A stretch of 64,000 bases of DNA from Vibrio gallicus (GTDB lineage Bacteria; Pseudomonadota; Gammaproteobacteria; Enterobacterales; Vibrionaceae): the NCBI RefSeq assembly GCF_024346875.1, contig NZ_AP024871.1:2170001-2234000 (forward strand), written 5' to 3'. Shown here piece after piece: positions 27,575 to 38,858 of this stretch (positions are counted from its first letter, which is position 1; every line of letters begins with the position of its first letter). The notes beneath the pieces were generated by a model. That model made no database searches and had not been told where the DNA came from. It was given only the letters and a program-made list of their open reading frames with translations. The position numbers and the translations under genes are program-made.

Positions 27575-30406
27575 ATGGATACTATCGACGTCCGCGGTGC
27601 CCGCACTCACAACCTTAAGAATATTAGCCTTACTATTCCTCGCGATAAACTGACGGTCATAACCGGTTTATCCGGGTCAGGAAAATCCTCATTAGCCTTT
27701 GATACCCTATATGCAGAAGGGCAACGCAGATATGTAGAATCACTGTCTGCTTATGCTCGGCAATTCCTATCGCTAATGGAGAAGCCGGATGTCGACCACA
27801 TAGAGGGTCTATCTCCTGCCATTTCAATTGAGCAAAAATCAACCTCTCATAATCCACGTTCCACGGTTGGTACCATCACCGAGGTTTATGACTATTTACG
27901 ACTTTTCTATGCTCGTGTTGGTGAGCCTCGATGCCCTGAACATAAGGTTCCTCTTGCTGCGCAAACTATTAGCCAGATGGTTGATAAGGTCATTGCTTTA
28001 CCCGAAGGCTCTAAGATGATGTTGCTGGCACCTATCGTCAAAGAGCGTAAAGGTGAGCATGTAAAAACCTTTGAGAACCTTGTCGCACAAGGCTTTATTC
28101 GTGCTCGCGTAGATGGTGACATTTGCGATCTTTCAGATCCTCCGACTTTAGAGCTACATAAGAAGCATACCATCGAGGTTATTGTTGATCGCTTCAAGGT
28201 TAGAGAAGACCTCAAGCAACGCTTAGCTGAATCATTTGAGACTGCATTAGAACTTTCCGGTGGTATCGCGGTTGTATCTCCGATGGATAAACACCGAGAA
28301 GAAGATGAGATTATCTTCTCTGCTAATTTTGCTTGCCCTTATTGCGGCTATAGTATGCAAGAGCTAGAGCCAAGGTTGTTTTCATTTAATAATCCGGCAG
28401 GAGCTTGCCACACTTGTGATGGCCTAGGTGTTCAACAATATTTTGATGAACAAATGGTTGTGCTAGACGATAGCCTCAGTATTGCCGATGGCGCAATAAA
28501 AGGCTGGGATCAGAAAAACTACTACTACTTTCAAATGTTGAGTGCCCTTGCTGAACATTATGACTTTGATCTATTTTCACCGTTTAACTCTTTATCCAAA
28601 AAGATCCGCGATATCATCCTCAAGGGATCAGGCCGAACCGAGATCGAGTTCAAATACATCAATGATCGTGGTGATATTCGAGTTAAAACCCACCCCTTCG
28701 AAGGCATCTTAAATACGCTCGAGCGCCGATATAGGGATACAGAATCCAACTCGGTACGCGAAGAGCTCTCTAAATATATCTCAACTCGTTCATGCTCAAG
28801 CTGTGGTGGAACACGACTTAGAGAAGAAGCGCGCAATGTATTTATCAATGATACTCCCCTACCCGCTATCGTAGAGATGAGTATTAGTGACGCAATGCAG
28901 TTTTTTATTGATCTTAAGCTAGAGGGACAAAAAGCCCAGATTGCAGATAAGATCATGAAGGAGATCAACGATCGACTGCATTTCTTAGTTAACGTTGGCT
29001 TAAATTACTTAAACCTTTCTCGAAGCGCAGAAACCTTATCTGGCGGCGAGGCTCAACGTATCCGGCTTGCTAGTCAAATTGGAGCTGGGTTGGTTGGCGT
29101 CATGTATGTACTTGATGAGCCTTCAATTGGTCTACATCAACGCGATAACGAGCGCTTACTTGGAACCCTAACTCACTTAAGAGACTTAGGTAATACGGTA
29201 TTGGTCGTAGAACACGATGAAGATGCGATTCGTACTGCGGATCATATTATCGATATCGGTCCAGGCGCAGGTGTACATGGTGGGCATGTCGTGGCTCAAG
29301 GTAATTATCAGCAGATTATTGATACTGAAGACTCCCTCACTGGGCAATACTTAAAAGGCACCAAACAGATCGCGGTTCCAGCGCAGCGAACACCCGTTGA
29401 TAAGAAAAAATTACTAGTATTAGAAGGGGCCAGCGGTAATAACCTAAAACAGGTGGACCTTACTATTCCTTGCGGACTCTTTACCTGTGTAACTGGGGTT
29501 TCTGGGTCCGGCAAATCCACGCTGATCAACGATACCTTTTTTAAACTCGCCCATCGTGAATTAAATGGTGCGACCACCAGCATACCGAGCCCATTCAAGA
29601 AAATTAATGGCCTGCAACATTTTGATAAGGTCATCGATATAGACCAGAGCCCAATAGGGCGCACACCGCGCTCTAATCCTGCAACCTATACCGGTATTTT
29701 TACACCTATCCGTGAGTTGTTCGCTGGAACTCAAGAAGCACGTTCACGCGGTTATAAGCCTGGCCGCTTCAGCTTTAATGTTCGAGGGGGGCGCTGTGAA
29801 GCTTGCCAAGGAGATGGGGTAATTAAGGTTGAAATGCATTTTCTACCTGATGTTTATGTCCCTTGTGACTCCTGTAAAGGTAAGCGCTACAACCGTGAAA
29901 CCCTTGAGGTTCGCTATAAAGGCAAAACCATTGATCAGGTTCTTGAAATGACGGTTGAAGATGCGCATGCCTTTTTCGAACCTGTACCTGTAATTGCTCG
30001 TAAGCTTAAGACTCTAATTGACGTCGGTTTATCTTATATTCGACTTGGTCAAGCCGCGACGACGCTCTCTGGTGGTGAGGCTCAGCGGGTCAAGTTAGCA
30101 CGCGAATTATCAAAACGAGATACAGGGAAAACACTGTATATTTTAGATGAGCCGACCACAGGCCTGCATTTTCACGACATTCAACAACTACTTAGCGTAT
30201 TACATCGCTTGCGTGATCACGGTAATACTATTGTTGTTATTGAGCACAATCTCGATGTTGTTAAAACCGCAGACTGGATTGTAGACCTTGGCCCTGAAGG
30301 TGGACACGGTGGTGGTGAGATCATAGCTACCGGCACCCCTGAAGAGGTTGCACTGGTAAAAGGTTCTCATACTGCTCATTTTCTTAAACCTATGCTTAAG
30401 CTGTAG
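27575..30406 (+). CDS. uvrA: Excinuclease ABC subunit A
   Basis: A 943-residue tandem ABC ATPase of nucleotide excision repair. The first Walker A GLSGSGKS is at residues 31-38 and the second GVSGSGKST at about 641-649. Two LSGGEAQR signatures lie near 487 and 828, followed by Walker [10 protein letters not shown] and LDEPTTGLH. Zinc modules CPYC...CHTC (about 253-280) and CEAC...CDSC (about 740-766) are intact. UvrA with UvrB scans DNA for bulky lesions. A LexA-like box precedes it, and pglL follows at short distance. Confidence 0.98.
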   Translation: MDTIDVRGARTHNLKNISLTIPRDKLTVITGLSGSGKSSLAFDTLYAEGQRRYVESLSAYARQFLSLMEKPDVDHIEGLSPAISIEQKSTSHNPRSTVGTITEVYDYLRLFYARVGEPRCPEHKVPLAAQTISQMVDKVIALPEGSKMMLLAPIVKERKGEHVKTFENLVAQGFIRARVDGDICDLSDPPTLELHKKHTIEVIVDRFKVREDLKQRLAESFETALELSGGIAVVSPMDKHREEDEIIFSANFACPYCGYSMQELEPRLFSFNNPAGACHTCDGLGVQQYFDEQMVVLDDSLSIADGAIKGWDQKNYYYFQMLSALAEHYDFDLFSPFNSLSKKIRDIILKGSGRTEIEFKYINDRGDIRVKTHPFEGILNTLERRYRDTESNSVREELSKYISTRSCSSCGGTRLREEARNVFINDTPLPAIVEMSISDAMQFFIDLKLEGQKAQIADKIMKEINDRLHFLVNVGLNYLNLSRSAETLSGGEAQRIRLASQIGAGLVGVMYVLDEPSIGLHQRDNERLLGTLTHLRDLGNTVLVVEHDEDAIRTADHIIDIGPGAGVHGGHVVAQGNYQQIIDTEDSLTGQYLKGTKQIAVPAQRTPVDKKKLLVLEGASGNNLKQVDLTIPCGLFTCVTGVSGSGKSTLINDTFFKLAHRELNGATTSIPSPFKKINGLQHFDKVIDIDQSPIGRTPRSNPATYTGIFTPIRELFAGTQEARSRGYKPGRFSFNVRGGRCEACQGDGVIKVEMHFLPDVYVPCDSCKGKRYNRETLEVRYKGKTIDQVLEMTVEDAHAFFEPVPVIARKLKTLIDVGLSYIRLGQAATTLSGGEAQRVKLARELSKRDTGKTLYILDEPTTGLHFHDIQQLLSVLHRLRDHGNTIVVIEHNLDVVKTADWIVDLGPEGGHGGGEIIATGTPEEVALVKGSHTAHFLKPMLKL

Positions 30407-30418
30407 GAGTTGCCAAAG

Positions 30419-32182
30419 ATGGCTACCCTTTTAACTTCCGGAACACAACTACACAAAAAGTTAGCCGCCGTCCCACTAAATAAACGGTTCTTAATTGCGG
30501 TTGGAGCGGCCTTTTTAGTTGCGGCTCATTTCTTCACCCCCAACCCAGGAGGGGCTGGATTAATGTTGTCATTCAACCCGCCCGTATGGGTGGCTATTTC
30601 GGTAGCATTAGGTATCGCAGCCTATCAAACCGCACGTAATAGAGTTGTACGTTATTCAAAGCTATCAATTGCACTATTAGTCAGTTGCATACTGTTAACC
30701 CTACCCGTCTTTTATCCAAATGCAGAGCCTATATTCGCTCTGCCTAGGCTTAGCGGACTATGGGCGGGATTAGCCTTATTGTTTGCATTGCAGCAATTTC
30801 GTTTTAGTAATGAAGAAAAACAGCGTTTGTTGTGGTTTATTTTACTTGCGGTATTGATTGAAGCGCTATTGGGCTGGGCACAATACACCTTGTTCTCACA
30901 AGGTAACTTCATGGGTTACAACACCATACGTAACCGTCCCTACGGTATTTTTCAGCAACCAAATGTGATGGCAAGCTTTCTCTCTACTGGGTTAGTGCTT
31001 TCTGGCTATCTATTAGCAAGACAACCGCATACTAAATACCTGCACTGGCGCTACAAGTTAGTTTTACTGTATGCCACTCCTATATTAACCATCCCTCTAC
31101 TCATTGTTCTCGCTTCTCGAACTGGGTGGTTGGGTGCACTAATATCTCTAGCGCTTCTATTGCCTTATGTTTATCGATTTGCGGCTCGAAATCGCAGCTA
31201 CTTGTGGCTGAGCATGCTTGGTTTAGGATTTATAGTTGGAATTGGGCTGACACAAATAGGTAGCAATCAGTCACTGCTTCAACAAAAAACGGACCTCGAA
31301 AGTCCAAGGGCTTATACCTTTCCACAAACCTTAGATATGTTGATAGAGAGACCTCTATCTGGTTATGGCTATGGTCAGTTTGAGACTGAATATACGGTGT
31401 ATACGGCAAGACAACACCAATTAAACTCTGATTACCCTGCCGGTCTCCCTGCCATGGATCACCCCCATAACGAACTATTATATTGGGGAGTCGAAGGTGG
31501 AGTTGTTCCTTTATTTGGTTTGTTGCTGGCAATGGGTTACGTATTGTACTGGCTGAACAAGGCAAAACACGGCACCCGCATCGGTATTCTGGCTCTATTT
31601 GTACCTATCGTGCTACATACACAACTAGAGTACCCCTTTTATCATTCTGCTATTCATTGGATTAGCTTCATCATCCTAATTTATTGGGTAGATCAACGAG
31701 GTGGCAGAGCCTACTTATTTAAATTTGGGCGGTCATCAAAACTCGCTTTACGCGTGTCGAGCCTGTTGCTGCCTATCTTTTGCAGTGTCTTCATGATATC
31801 AGCATTGCAAACCAATTATGTACTTACAAGCTTTGAACGTTCTAAGCCTAAAGACCCTAACATCTTAGACAAGGTCACAAACCCAGTAGTTTGGAAAGAC
31901 AGGTATGAGTGGGATATTAACAGCACGTTTTTACAGTTAGGGCTCGCAACAAGGAACCCTAAATATATTCAAACCTTTATCGACTGGGCTCAAGAATTTG
32001 TGAAACATAAACCTAGGCCAGCCATATATAAAAATCTGATCATTGCCTATCAAGGACAATCAGAAGAGATGCTTGCTGAGGAGGTAAGAGGCGAAGCTAA
32101 GTTTCTGTTCCCTAAAGTAGATTTTGATAACATCTCATTGGTGACTGTAGAGCAAAAGACAGCTTCAGCCACTAACCAATAA
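30419..32182 (+). CDS. pglL: PglL-type O-oligosaccharyltransferase (Wzy_C family membrane protein)
   Basis: ATG 30419, 9 bases after AGGAG, gives 587 residues; a TTG at 30410 is less likely. About 11-12 membrane helices are followed by a soluble C-terminal tail (from about residue 450). The large periplasmic loop contains MDHPHNELLYWGVEGG (about 346-361), the Wzy_C/PglL His motif of O-antigen ligases and O-OTases. The equivalent V. cholerae gene after uvrA (VC0393) is reported as a functional PglL. The likely role is en bloc transfer of a lipid-linked glycan to Ser/Thr of pilins; the substrate here is unknown. A ligase or polymerase of surface polysaccharide is the alternative. Confidence 0.82.
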   Translation: MATLLTSGTQLHKKLAAVPLNKRFLIAVGAAFLVAAHFFTPNPGGAGLMLSFNPPVWVAISVALGIAAYQTARNRVVRYSKLSIALLVSCILLTLPVFYPNAEPIFALPRLSGLWAGLALLFALQQFRFSNEEKQRLLWFILLAVLIEALLGWAQYTLFSQGNFMGYNTIRNRPYGIFQQPNVMASFLSTGLVLSGYLLARQPHTKYLHWRYKLVLLYATPILTIPLLIVLASRTGWLGALISLALLLPYVYRFAARNRSYLWLSMLGLGFIVGIGLTQIGSNQSLLQQKTDLESPRAYTFPQTLDMLIERPLSGYGYGQFETEYTVYTARQHQLNSDYPAGLPAMDHPHNELLYWGVEGGVVPLFGLLLAMGYVLYWLNKAKHGTRIGILALFVPIVLHTQLEYPFYHSAIHWISFIILIYWVDQRGGRAYLFKFGRSSKLALRVSSLLLPIFCSVFMISALQTNYVLTSFERSKPKDPNILDKVTNPVVWKDRYEWDINSTFLQLGLATRNPKYIQTFIDWAQEFVKHKPRPAIYKNLIIAYQGQSEEMLAEEVRGEAKFLFPKVDFDNISLVTVEQKTASATNQ

Positions 32183-32192
32183 ATAGCAATTT

Positions 32193-32230
32193 AAAAGAGG
32201 CTCCACCAGTTATGGTGGAGCCTCTTTTTT
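32193..32230. terminator. Bidirectional terminator between pglL and the aminotransferase gene
   Basis: AAAAGAGGCTCCACCA pairs with TGGTGGAGCCTCTTTTTT, giving a long stem with a 4-base loop, an A-run on one side and a T-run on the other. It serves the convergent genes on both sides. Confidence 0.92.
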
Positions 32231-33341
32231 ATCGCAGTACCTGTTGCAAAGCATGCAAACACAGAGCCACATTTTCTTTTCGTGCGCCATAGCCCATCAA
32301 GCCGATACGCCACGCCTTACCAGATAACTCTCCTAGACCCGCACCAATTTCCAAATTGTAGTCATTGAGCAATCGCTGGCGAACGTCGCCATCATCAACA
32401 CCTGATGGTATATAAATGGCATTTAATTGTGGTAAACGCTGACCTTCTTCAACAACAAACTCAATACCGAGTTGAGTTAAACCCTGTTTAAGTAATTGAT
32501 GCATCTGTTCATGTCTTTGCCATGCATTCTCTAACCCTTCATTTTTAAGCATCAACAGTGCTTCATGCAGAGCGTATAAGCTATTTACCGGAGCGGTATG
32601 ATGATAAGAGCGCTTCCCCTCACCGCTCCAGTAACCAAGCACTAAACTTTGATCTAAAAACCAACTCTGAATAGGGGTGGTACGTGATTGGATCTTAGCT
32701 ATCGCTTTTGGTGAAAATGTCAGAGGTGATAGACCAGGAGTACAAGAAAGACATTTCTGGCTACCCGAGTAAACTGCATCTAAGCCCCATTTATCGACAT
32801 ACAAAGGCACTCCGCCAAGGGAGGTAACCGCATCAACAATAACTAGCATGTCATTTTCTTGAGCCAGTTTAGCGATGGCCTCAGCATCACTAATTGCTCC
32901 GGTAGAGGTCTCAGCATGTACAAATGCTATGGCTACTGCATCAGGGTTTGCATCAATAACGTGTTGCACCTTGTGTAAAGAAACCTCAGTTCCCCATTCA
33001 TCATCCACTACAACCGCTTGCGCACCACATCGCACTACGTTCTCACGCATACGCTCACCGAAGACACCATTTCGACATACAATGACCTTCTCTTGAGGCT
33101 GTATTAGGTTAACAAAGCACGCTTCCATACCCGCACTTCCTGGAGCTGAAAGGGCGATGGTGAACTCGTTGTCCGTTTGAAAAGCATACTTGAGTAACTC
33201 CTTTACCTCATCCATCATGCCAATAAATAGCGGGTCCAAGTGACCAATTGTTGGACGAGAAAGCGCCTGTAAAACCTGTGGGGAAATATCAGAAGGTCCA
33301 GGACCAAGTAGTGTCCTATGTGGAGGGGTGAAGCTGTGCAT
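32229..33341 (-). CDS. Class V PLP-dependent aminotransferase (serine-pyruvate/alanine-glyoxylate type)
   Basis: A 370-residue fold-type I aminotransferase. It opens with LLGPGPSDISPQVLQAL, the small-domain motif of the alanine-glyoxylate group. VIVDAVTSLGGVPL (about residues 165-180) holds the PLP-pyridine Asp, and SGSQKCLS (about 193-200) holds the Schiff-base Lys. A C-terminal RIGLMG Arg likely binds the substrate carboxylate. The probable reaction is transamination of serine or alanine with pyruvate or glyoxylate; specificity cannot be read off. AGGAT lies 7 bases before the ATG. It is monocistronic and divergent from lysC. Confidence 0.88.
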   Translation of the reverse strand: MHSFTPPHRTLLGPGPSDISPQVLQALSRPTIGHLDPLFIGMMDEVKELLKYAFQTDNEFTIALSAPGSAGMEACFVNLIQPQEKVIVCRNGVFGERMRENVVRCGAQAVVVDDEWGTEVSLHKVQHVIDANPDAVAIAFVHAETSTGAISDAEAIAKLAQENDMLVIVDAVTSLGGVPLYVDKWGLDAVYSGSQKCLSCTPGLSPLTFSPKAIAKIQSRTTPIQSWFLDQSLVLGYWSGEGKRSYHHTAPVNSLYALHEALLMLKNEGLENAWQRHEQMHQLLKQGLTQLGIEFVVEEGQRLPQLNAIYIPSGVDDGDVRQRLLNDYNLEIGAGLGELSGKAWRIGLMGYGARKENVALCLHALQQVLR

Positions 33342-33597
33342 GACGGATATCCTTTTGTCCTTTTTTTACAGGATATGACACTGATTGATTGCTCTCAATT
33401 TATACACCCCAGAATTGAGCGATCGCCGACAAAACTATATGAAAAGAAATTCATGCAAGTTATTGACATCAATTCAGCAAAGCATTTCAATGAATGTTCA
33501 CATAAAAAAATGAATAGAATTAAAATCTTCGTATTAATGGTACTAAATACCAGTAGTTAAAATTACCCGAAGAGTTTGCTCTTACATTAAAGGAATA
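33342..33597. promoter_or_regulatory. lysC: Divergent aminotransferase/lysC promoter region
   Basis: This 256-base AT-rich gap has a plus-strand TTGACA (33463-33468), a 17-base spacer and TTCAAT (33486-33491), a fair sigma-70 promoter for lysC about 110 bases before its start. The long leader does not show the conserved elements of the lysine riboswitch that precedes lysC in some Gammaproteobacteria. Confidence 0.45.
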
Positions 33598-34962
33598 ATG
33601 GAGAACACTGTGTCAGCAATCAACGTTGCAAAATTCGGCGGTACCAGCGTCGCCAACTTCGAAGCGATGAGTCGCTGTGCAAATATTATTGAAAATAACC
33701 CCAGTACTAAATTAGTGGTCATTAGCGCCTGCTCTGGTGTTACCAATATTTTGGTTGAACTTGCAAATGGGGTAAAAGACAAAGCGGGTCGAGAACAACT
33801 ATTACAAGAGTTAGTTGACCTCCATTTTGCTATTATAGGCTGCTTACAAAGTCCAGATGAAATCATACCTAATATCAATGAGATACTAGCTAAGGTATCT
33901 CAATGCGCAGAGCAGGCATCCCAACAAAGTTCTACCCAATTAACCGATCAATTGGTTGCTTGTGGTGAGCTGATGTCAACCCACATTCTAAGTCAGATAA
34001 TCCGAGAGCGAGGCCATCAGGTTACTCGCTTTGATATCCGCAGTGTGATGAAAACCACCTCAAATTTTGGCAATGCGGAACCACTACTCGACGATATTAA
34101 GATTTCGGCTGCAACACACCTGATCCCTCTTTGTGAAGAGAATATCGTAATCACTCAAGGCTTCATCGGCTCAGATTACAATAACCAGACGACAACGTTA
34201 GGGCGTGGAGGAAGTGACTATAGTGCTGCATTGATAGCAGAAGCGGTAGACGCGACTGGTTTAGAAATATGGACTGATGTACCTGGAATCTACACAACCG
34301 ATCCAAGGATTGCTCCACAAGCAAAACCTATTCAAGAAATCAGCTTTAGTGAAGCCTCGGAAATGGCCAATTTTGGAGCTAAAATTCTACATCCTTCAAC
34401 GCTTCTCCCTGCTTTACGCCATGAAATCCCAGTGTTTGTTGGCTCATCCAAAGAACCGGAGCGAGGGGGAACTTGGGTAAAGCAGGAAGTAGAAAGCGTA
34501 CCACTATTTAGAGCGGTAACCTTACGAGGTAACCAAACACTAATCACACTGAAAAGCCTTAGTATGTTTCATGCCTATGGGTTCTTAGCCAAAGTGTTCG
34601 AGATTCTAGCAAGGCATCGCGTATCTATTGACTTAATCACTACATCTGAGATTAGTGTTTCGTTAACGCTAGATCGCACTCATACCCAAGGAGGTGCACC
34701 TCAACTTCCAGCAGAGGCGTTACGGGAATTAGAAGAACTCTGTTCTGTAGAGATAGAACAGAATCTAAGCCTAGTTGCGCTGATTGGAAATAATATGGGA
34801 CAGGCAAAAGGTACCGCTAAACAAATATTTGGCACCTTAGAAGACCATAATTTGCGAATGATTTGCTACGGTGCAAGTAGTCATAATCTTTGCTTTTTAG
34901 TGCATGAGTCATCAGCACGCCACGCCGTACAACAACTGCACCGTCAGCTATTTGAAGGTTAG
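33598..34962 (+). CDS. lysC: Aspartokinase III
   Basis: A 454-residue monofunctional aspartokinase. VAKFGGTSVANFE near the N-terminus is the kinase phosphate-binding motif, TLGRGGSDYSAALIAEA lies near 200-217, and two ACT-like regulatory modules follow from about residue 310. The length and lack of a homoserine dehydrogenase domain suit the lysine-sensitive LysC type. It commits aspartate to lysine, threonine and methionine. The start is uncertain: ATG 33598 has AAGGA only a few bases away, whereas GTG 33610 has GGAG at ideal spacing and would drop four residues. Confidence 0.94.
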   Translation: MENTVSAINVAKFGGTSVANFEAMSRCANIIENNPSTKLVVISACSGVTNILVELANGVKDKAGREQLLQELVDLHFAIIGCLQSPDEIIPNINEILAKVSQCAEQASQQSSTQLTDQLVACGELMSTHILSQIIRERGHQVTRFDIRSVMKTTSNFGNAEPLLDDIKISAATHLIPLCEENIVITQGFIGSDYNNQTTTLGRGGSDYSAALIAEAVDATGLEIWTDVPGIYTTDPRIAPQAKPIQEISFSEASEMANFGAKILHPSTLLPALRHEIPVFVGSSKEPERGGTWVKQEVESVPLFRAVTLRGNQTLITLKSLSMFHAYGFLAKVFEILARHRVSIDLITTSEISVSLTLDRTHTQGGAPQLPAEALRELEELCSVEIEQNLSLVALIGNNMGQAKGTAKQIFGTLEDHNLRMICYGASSHNLCFLVHESSARHAVQQLHRQLFEG

Positions 34963-34982
34963 AGATACAAAGCCAATGCCAC

Positions 34983-35012
34983 TAAAAAAGGGGCTGATAT
35001 TGCCCCTTTTTA
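34983..35012. terminator. Bidirectional terminator between lysC and metH
   Basis: AAAAAGGGGC and GCCCCTTTTT form a stem around TGATATT, with A- and T-runs on the two sides, between two convergent genes. The metH stop is 4 bases beyond. Confidence 0.92.
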
Positions 35013-35015
35013 TTG

Positions 35016-38000
35016 CTACCCGTTGATGTTTGGCCCTAGCCATTTTTCAGCTTCAAGCATATCCCAACCTTTCCTATTGGCATAATCTTTAACTTGATCC
35101 TCTTGGATCTGAGCAACAGCAAAAAAGCGACATTCCGGGTTTGAAAAGTACCACCCTGAAACTGAAGCTCCCGGCCACATTGCATAGCTAGAAGTCAGCG
35201 ACATACCAATCGTATTCTCGACATCCATTAACTCCCACAATGGGCCTTTCTCGGTATGCTCTGGACAGGCTGGGTACCCAGGTGCAGGACGAATCCCCTG
35301 ATACTTCTCTCGGATAAGGTCTTCATTTCCAAGTTGCTCATCAGGTGAGTACCCCCAAATCTCGGTACGTACCTTTTGGTGTAAATATTCAGCAAATGCT
35401 TCAGCAAGTCTATCCGCAACCGCTTGGATCATAATTGCATTATAATCATCACCTTGCGCTTTGTAATGGTCAGCAAGTTCACGCTCTCCAATCCCGCCAG
35501 TAACCGCAAATGCTCCAATCCAATCTGCTTTTCCTGATTCTTTTGGCGCAATATAATCACTTAAACAGTAGTTAAATCCTTTTGGTTTCTTGGTCTGCTG
35601 GCGTAAGTGATGTAGCGTTTTTATCACCTCAGTACGGGATTCATCGCGATAAACCTCTATATCATCACCATGACTATTGGCAGGAAAAAGCTGGCACATA
35701 CCATTGGCTTTGATGATACCTTCAGATTCTACCTTATCTAATAAATCGTTAGCATCTTGATATAATCTTTTCGCTTCTTCACCAACCTCTTCATGCTCTA
35801 AAATTGCAGGGTATTTACCCATCAGAGTCCAAGTCATAAAAAATGGTGTCCAATCGATATATTGGCGAAGTATGGATATATCCATATCCTTTATTATTAT
35901 CGGTTCTAGAGTCTGCGGGCGAGGCGGAGTATAAGTAGCCCAATCAATAGCAACTCGATTCTCACGTGCTTTCTCTAGGGTGATAGGCTTACTTTTGGGG
36001 CGCTTACGAGCATGCTGTTCACGCACTCGTTCATAATCTAGGTTTAGTTTCTCTACAAAATTGCCCTTGAGCTCATCAGACAACAGTGAGGTACATACCC
36101 CTACGGCGCGCGATGCATTGTTTACATATACCACGGGATTAGAATAATTCTGTTCAATTTTAACTGCGGTATGAGCTTTAGAGGTTGTTGCTCCCCCAAT
36201 CATTAGAGGTAAATCAAAACCGAGACGCTCCATCTCTTTAGCTACATGCACCATTTCGTCCAAAGAAGGCGTAATTAGACCTGATAGACCAACAATATCT
36301 ACGTTCTCTTCTTTTGCTACTTTAAGGATCTTGTCACAAGACACCATGACACCAAGATCGATAATCTCATAGTTATTACATTGCAACACAACCCCTACAA
36401 TGTTTTTTCCGATATCGTGTACATCGCCTTTTACTGTAGCAAGTAAGATCTTGCCATTGGTTCGTCCAACCTGCTTATCAGAATTAATATAGGGTTCAAG
36501 GTGCCCTACAGCTTGCTTCATAACCCGAGCAGATTTCACTACTTGGGGTAGGAACATTTTACCTTCACCAAATAAATCACCAACAACATTCATCCCATCC
36601 ATCAAAGGACCTTCAATCACCTCCAATGGTTTCGTTGCCTGCTGTCGTGCTTCTTCGGTATCTTCGATAATAAACTCGGTGATCCCTTTAACTAGCGCAT
36701 GCTCTAAGCGTTTTGTTACCGGCCATGTGCGCCATTCTTGTGCTGACCTGTCTTCTTGGCCGCCAACACTGTTTTCACGGTACGCTTCCGCAACTTCTAA
36801 CAGGTTCTCTGTGGCGTCAGAATGGCGGTTAAGCACGACATCTTCTACCGCAATACGCAACTTCTCAGGGACATTGTCATAGACCTCAAGTTGGCCTGCA
36901 TTAACAATCCCCATATCCATCCCATTTTTAAAGCAGTGGTATAGGAAAACGGCATGAATAGCTTCACGCACATAGTTGTTACCACGAAATGAGAACGAAA
37001 CATTAGAAACGCCGCCAGAAATCATAGCGTGGGGCAATTCTCGTTTAATATCAGCAACCGCCTCAATAAAGTCCACGGCATAGTTATTGTGCTCATCAAT
37101 ACCGGTTGCTACCGCAAAAATATTGGGGTCAAAGATGATATCTTCTGCAGGAAAACCAACCTCATCAACAAGGATATGATAAGCATTAGAGCAGATCTCG
37201 AGTTTACGCTCCCGAGTATCGGCTTGGCCGACCTCATCAAATGCCATGACGATAACCGCCGCGCCATAACGACGAATAAGCTTGGCCTGTGCTACAAACT
37301 TTTCTTTACCCTCTTTTAAAGAGATCGAGTTAACAATGCCCTTACCTTGGATGCACTTTAAACCCGCTTCGATAACTTCCCATTTGGAAGAATCGACCAT
37401 TATAGGCACCTTAGATATCTCAGGCTCTGAAGCACAAAGCTTCAAAAAGCGCTCCATACAGGCTTCGGCATCTAGCATGCCTTCGTCCATGTTGATATCT
37501 ATGATTTGAGCACCATTCTCTACCTGCTGTCTCGCGACTTCGAGAGCTTCTTCATAAAGCTCTTCTTTGATTAAACGCTTGAAGCGAGCAGAGCCGGTTA
37601 CATTGGTTCGTTCACCAACGTTAACAAACAGGGTTTCTTTTTCGATGGTCAGCGGCTCTAAGCCTGATAAACGACATGCATTGCTAATCTCAGGTAAAGA
37701 ACGAGGAGATACTCCCTCGACAGCTTCTGCCATTGCCTGAATATGCTCGGGCGTTGTACCACAGCAACCACCAACTAGATTTAAAAATCCAGAATTAGCC
37801 CACTCGCCAATTTGTTCCGCCATATCTTCAGCTGAAAGGTCATACTCACCAAAAGCGTTCGGTAAACCTGCATTTGGATGAACAGATACATAGCTTTCTG
37901 AAATGCGCGACAGCTCTTCAACATACTGACGCAGTTCATCTGGACCAAGAGCGCAGTTCAGGCCAAAGGAGATAGGTTTTACATGACGCAGTGAGTTATA

Positions 38001-38684
38001 GAAGGCTTCTGTGGTTTGCCCAGAAAGGGTACGTCCAGAAGCATCGGTAATAGTACCGGATATCATAACGGGTAAAGAATACCCTAGATCATCAAATACA
38101 CTCTCAACAGCAAATGAACACGCTTTGGCATTCAATGTATCGAATACGGTTTCGATAAGAATCAGGTCACTACCACCTTCAATAAGTGCCAGTGTAGACT
38201 CTTTATATGCAATAACTAATTCATCAAAAGAGACATTACGAAAACCTGGGTCATTTACGTCAGGTGAGATTGAGCAGGTCCGGTTAGTCGGGCCAAGTAC
38301 CCCAGCAACATAACGTGGTTTTTCTGGGGTTTTTGCTGTCCACTCTTGCGCTGCTTGTTTAGCAAGCTTAGCCGCCGCGAAATTTATCTCTGCGCTTAGG
38401 CTCTCCATATCGTAATCAGCCATCGCAATAGTGGTGGCATTGAAGGTGTTGGTTTCAAGTATATCTGCGCCAGCTTCTAGATACTGTGAATGTATCTGCT
38501 TAATCAGCTGTGGCTGAGTCAGTACCAGTAAATCGTTATTACCCTTTAGATCAGAGTGCCAATCGGCGAAACGTTCACCACGATAATCGGCTTCTTCGAG
38601 TTTTTGATTTTGAATCATGGTGCCCATGCCACCATCAATCAATAAAATACGTTGCTGTAATTGGGCTTCTATCTGGCTTCTCAT
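35016..38684 (-). CDS. metH: Cobalamin-dependent methionine synthase
   Basis: A 1222-residue protein with all four MetH modules. The homocysteine-binding barrel spans about residues 1-325, with zinc ligands in LNCALG and [10 protein letters not shown]. The methyltetrahydrofolate barrel is at about 350-640. The cobalamin region is at about 650-890, with DVHDIGKNI containing the cobalt-ligating His near 755. The AdoMet reactivation domain is at about 915-1222, with [12 protein letters not shown]. It methylates homocysteine to methionine in the cytoplasm. AGGAAG precedes the ATG, and tandem MetJ boxes lie 54-69 bases upstream. Confidence 0.98.
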   Translation of the reverse strand: MRSQIEAQLQQRILLIDGGMGTMIQNQKLEEADYRGERFADWHSDLKGNNDLLVLTQPQLIKQIHSQYLEAGADILETNTFNATTIAMADYDMESLSAEINFAAAKLAKQAAQEWTAKTPEKPRYVAGVLGPTNRTCSISPDVNDPGFRNVSFDELVIAYKESTLALIEGGSDLILIETVFDTLNAKACSFAVESVFDDLGYSLPVMISGTITDASGRTLSGQTTEAFYNSLRHVKPISFGLNCALGPDELRQYVEELSRISESYVSVHPNAGLPNAFGEYDLSAEDMAEQIGEWANSGFLNLVGGCCGTTPEHIQAMAEAVEGVSPRSLPEISNACRLSGLEPLTIEKETLFVNVGERTNVTGSARFKRLIKEELYEEALEVARQQVENGAQIIDINMDEGMLDAEACMERFLKLCASEPEISKVPIMVDSSKWEVIEAGLKCIQGKGIVNSISLKEGKEKFVAQAKLIRRYGAAVIVMAFDEVGQADTRERKLEICSNAYHILVDEVGFPAEDIIFDPNIFAVATGIDEHNNYAVDFIEAVADIKRELPHAMISGGVSNVSFSFRGNNYVREAIHAVFLYHCFKNGMDMGIVNAGQLEVYDNVPEKLRIAVEDVVLNRHSDATENLLEVAEAYRENSVGGQEDRSAQEWRTWPVTKRLEHALVKGITEFIIEDTEEARQQATKPLEVIEGPLMDGMNVVGDLFGEGKMFLPQVVKSARVMKQAVGHLEPYINSDKQVGRTNGKILLATVKGDVHDIGKNIVGVVLQCNNYEIIDLGVMVSCDKILKVAKEENVDIVGLSGLITPSLDEMVHVAKEMERLGFDLPLMIGGATTSKAHTAVKIEQNYSNPVVYVNNASRAVGVCTSLLSDELKGNFVEKLNLDYERVREQHARKRPKSKPITLEKARENRVAIDWATYTPPRPQTLEPIIIKDMDISILRQYIDWTPFFMTWTLMGKYPAILEHEEVGEEAKRLYQDANDLLDKVESEGIIKANGMCQLFPANSHGDDIEVYRDESRTEVIKTLHHLRQQTKKPKGFNYCLSDYIAPKESGKADWIGAFAVTGGIGERELADHYKAQGDDYNAIMIQAVADRLAEAFAEYLHQKVRTEIWGYSPDEQLGNEDLIREKYQGIRPAPGYPACPEHTEKGPLWELMDVENTIGMSLTSSYAMWPGASVSGWYFSNPECRFFAVAQIQEDQVKDYANRKGWDMLEAEKWLGPNING

Positions 38685-38737
38685 GCTGCTTCCTGCTCAG
38701 CTCAAATCATATATATCCATCCTACCACAGTAGAAGT

Positions 38738-38753
38738 AGATTTCTAGACGTCT
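38738..38753 (-). promoter_or_regulatory. MetJ operator of metH
   Basis: AGATTTCT followed directly by AGACGTCT gives two adjacent 8-base MetJ boxes, matching the AGACGTCT consensus at 6/8 and 8/8. MetJ with AdoMet binds such tandem boxes cooperatively and represses methionine genes. Confidence 0.8.
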
Positions 38754-38858
38754 AAAAATTCAAGTTATGTTATTTACTGGTTAACGAAAACATAGTTTAT
38801 TTGAAATATCGGTGATTTTGACGCAAAGTCTGAAGAGCTATCATGTCTGGAGAAAAAA

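Noticed and set aside
33342..33597. Lysine riboswitch upstream of lysC
   Set aside because: The conserved lysine-box elements and a terminator hairpin were not found in this leader.
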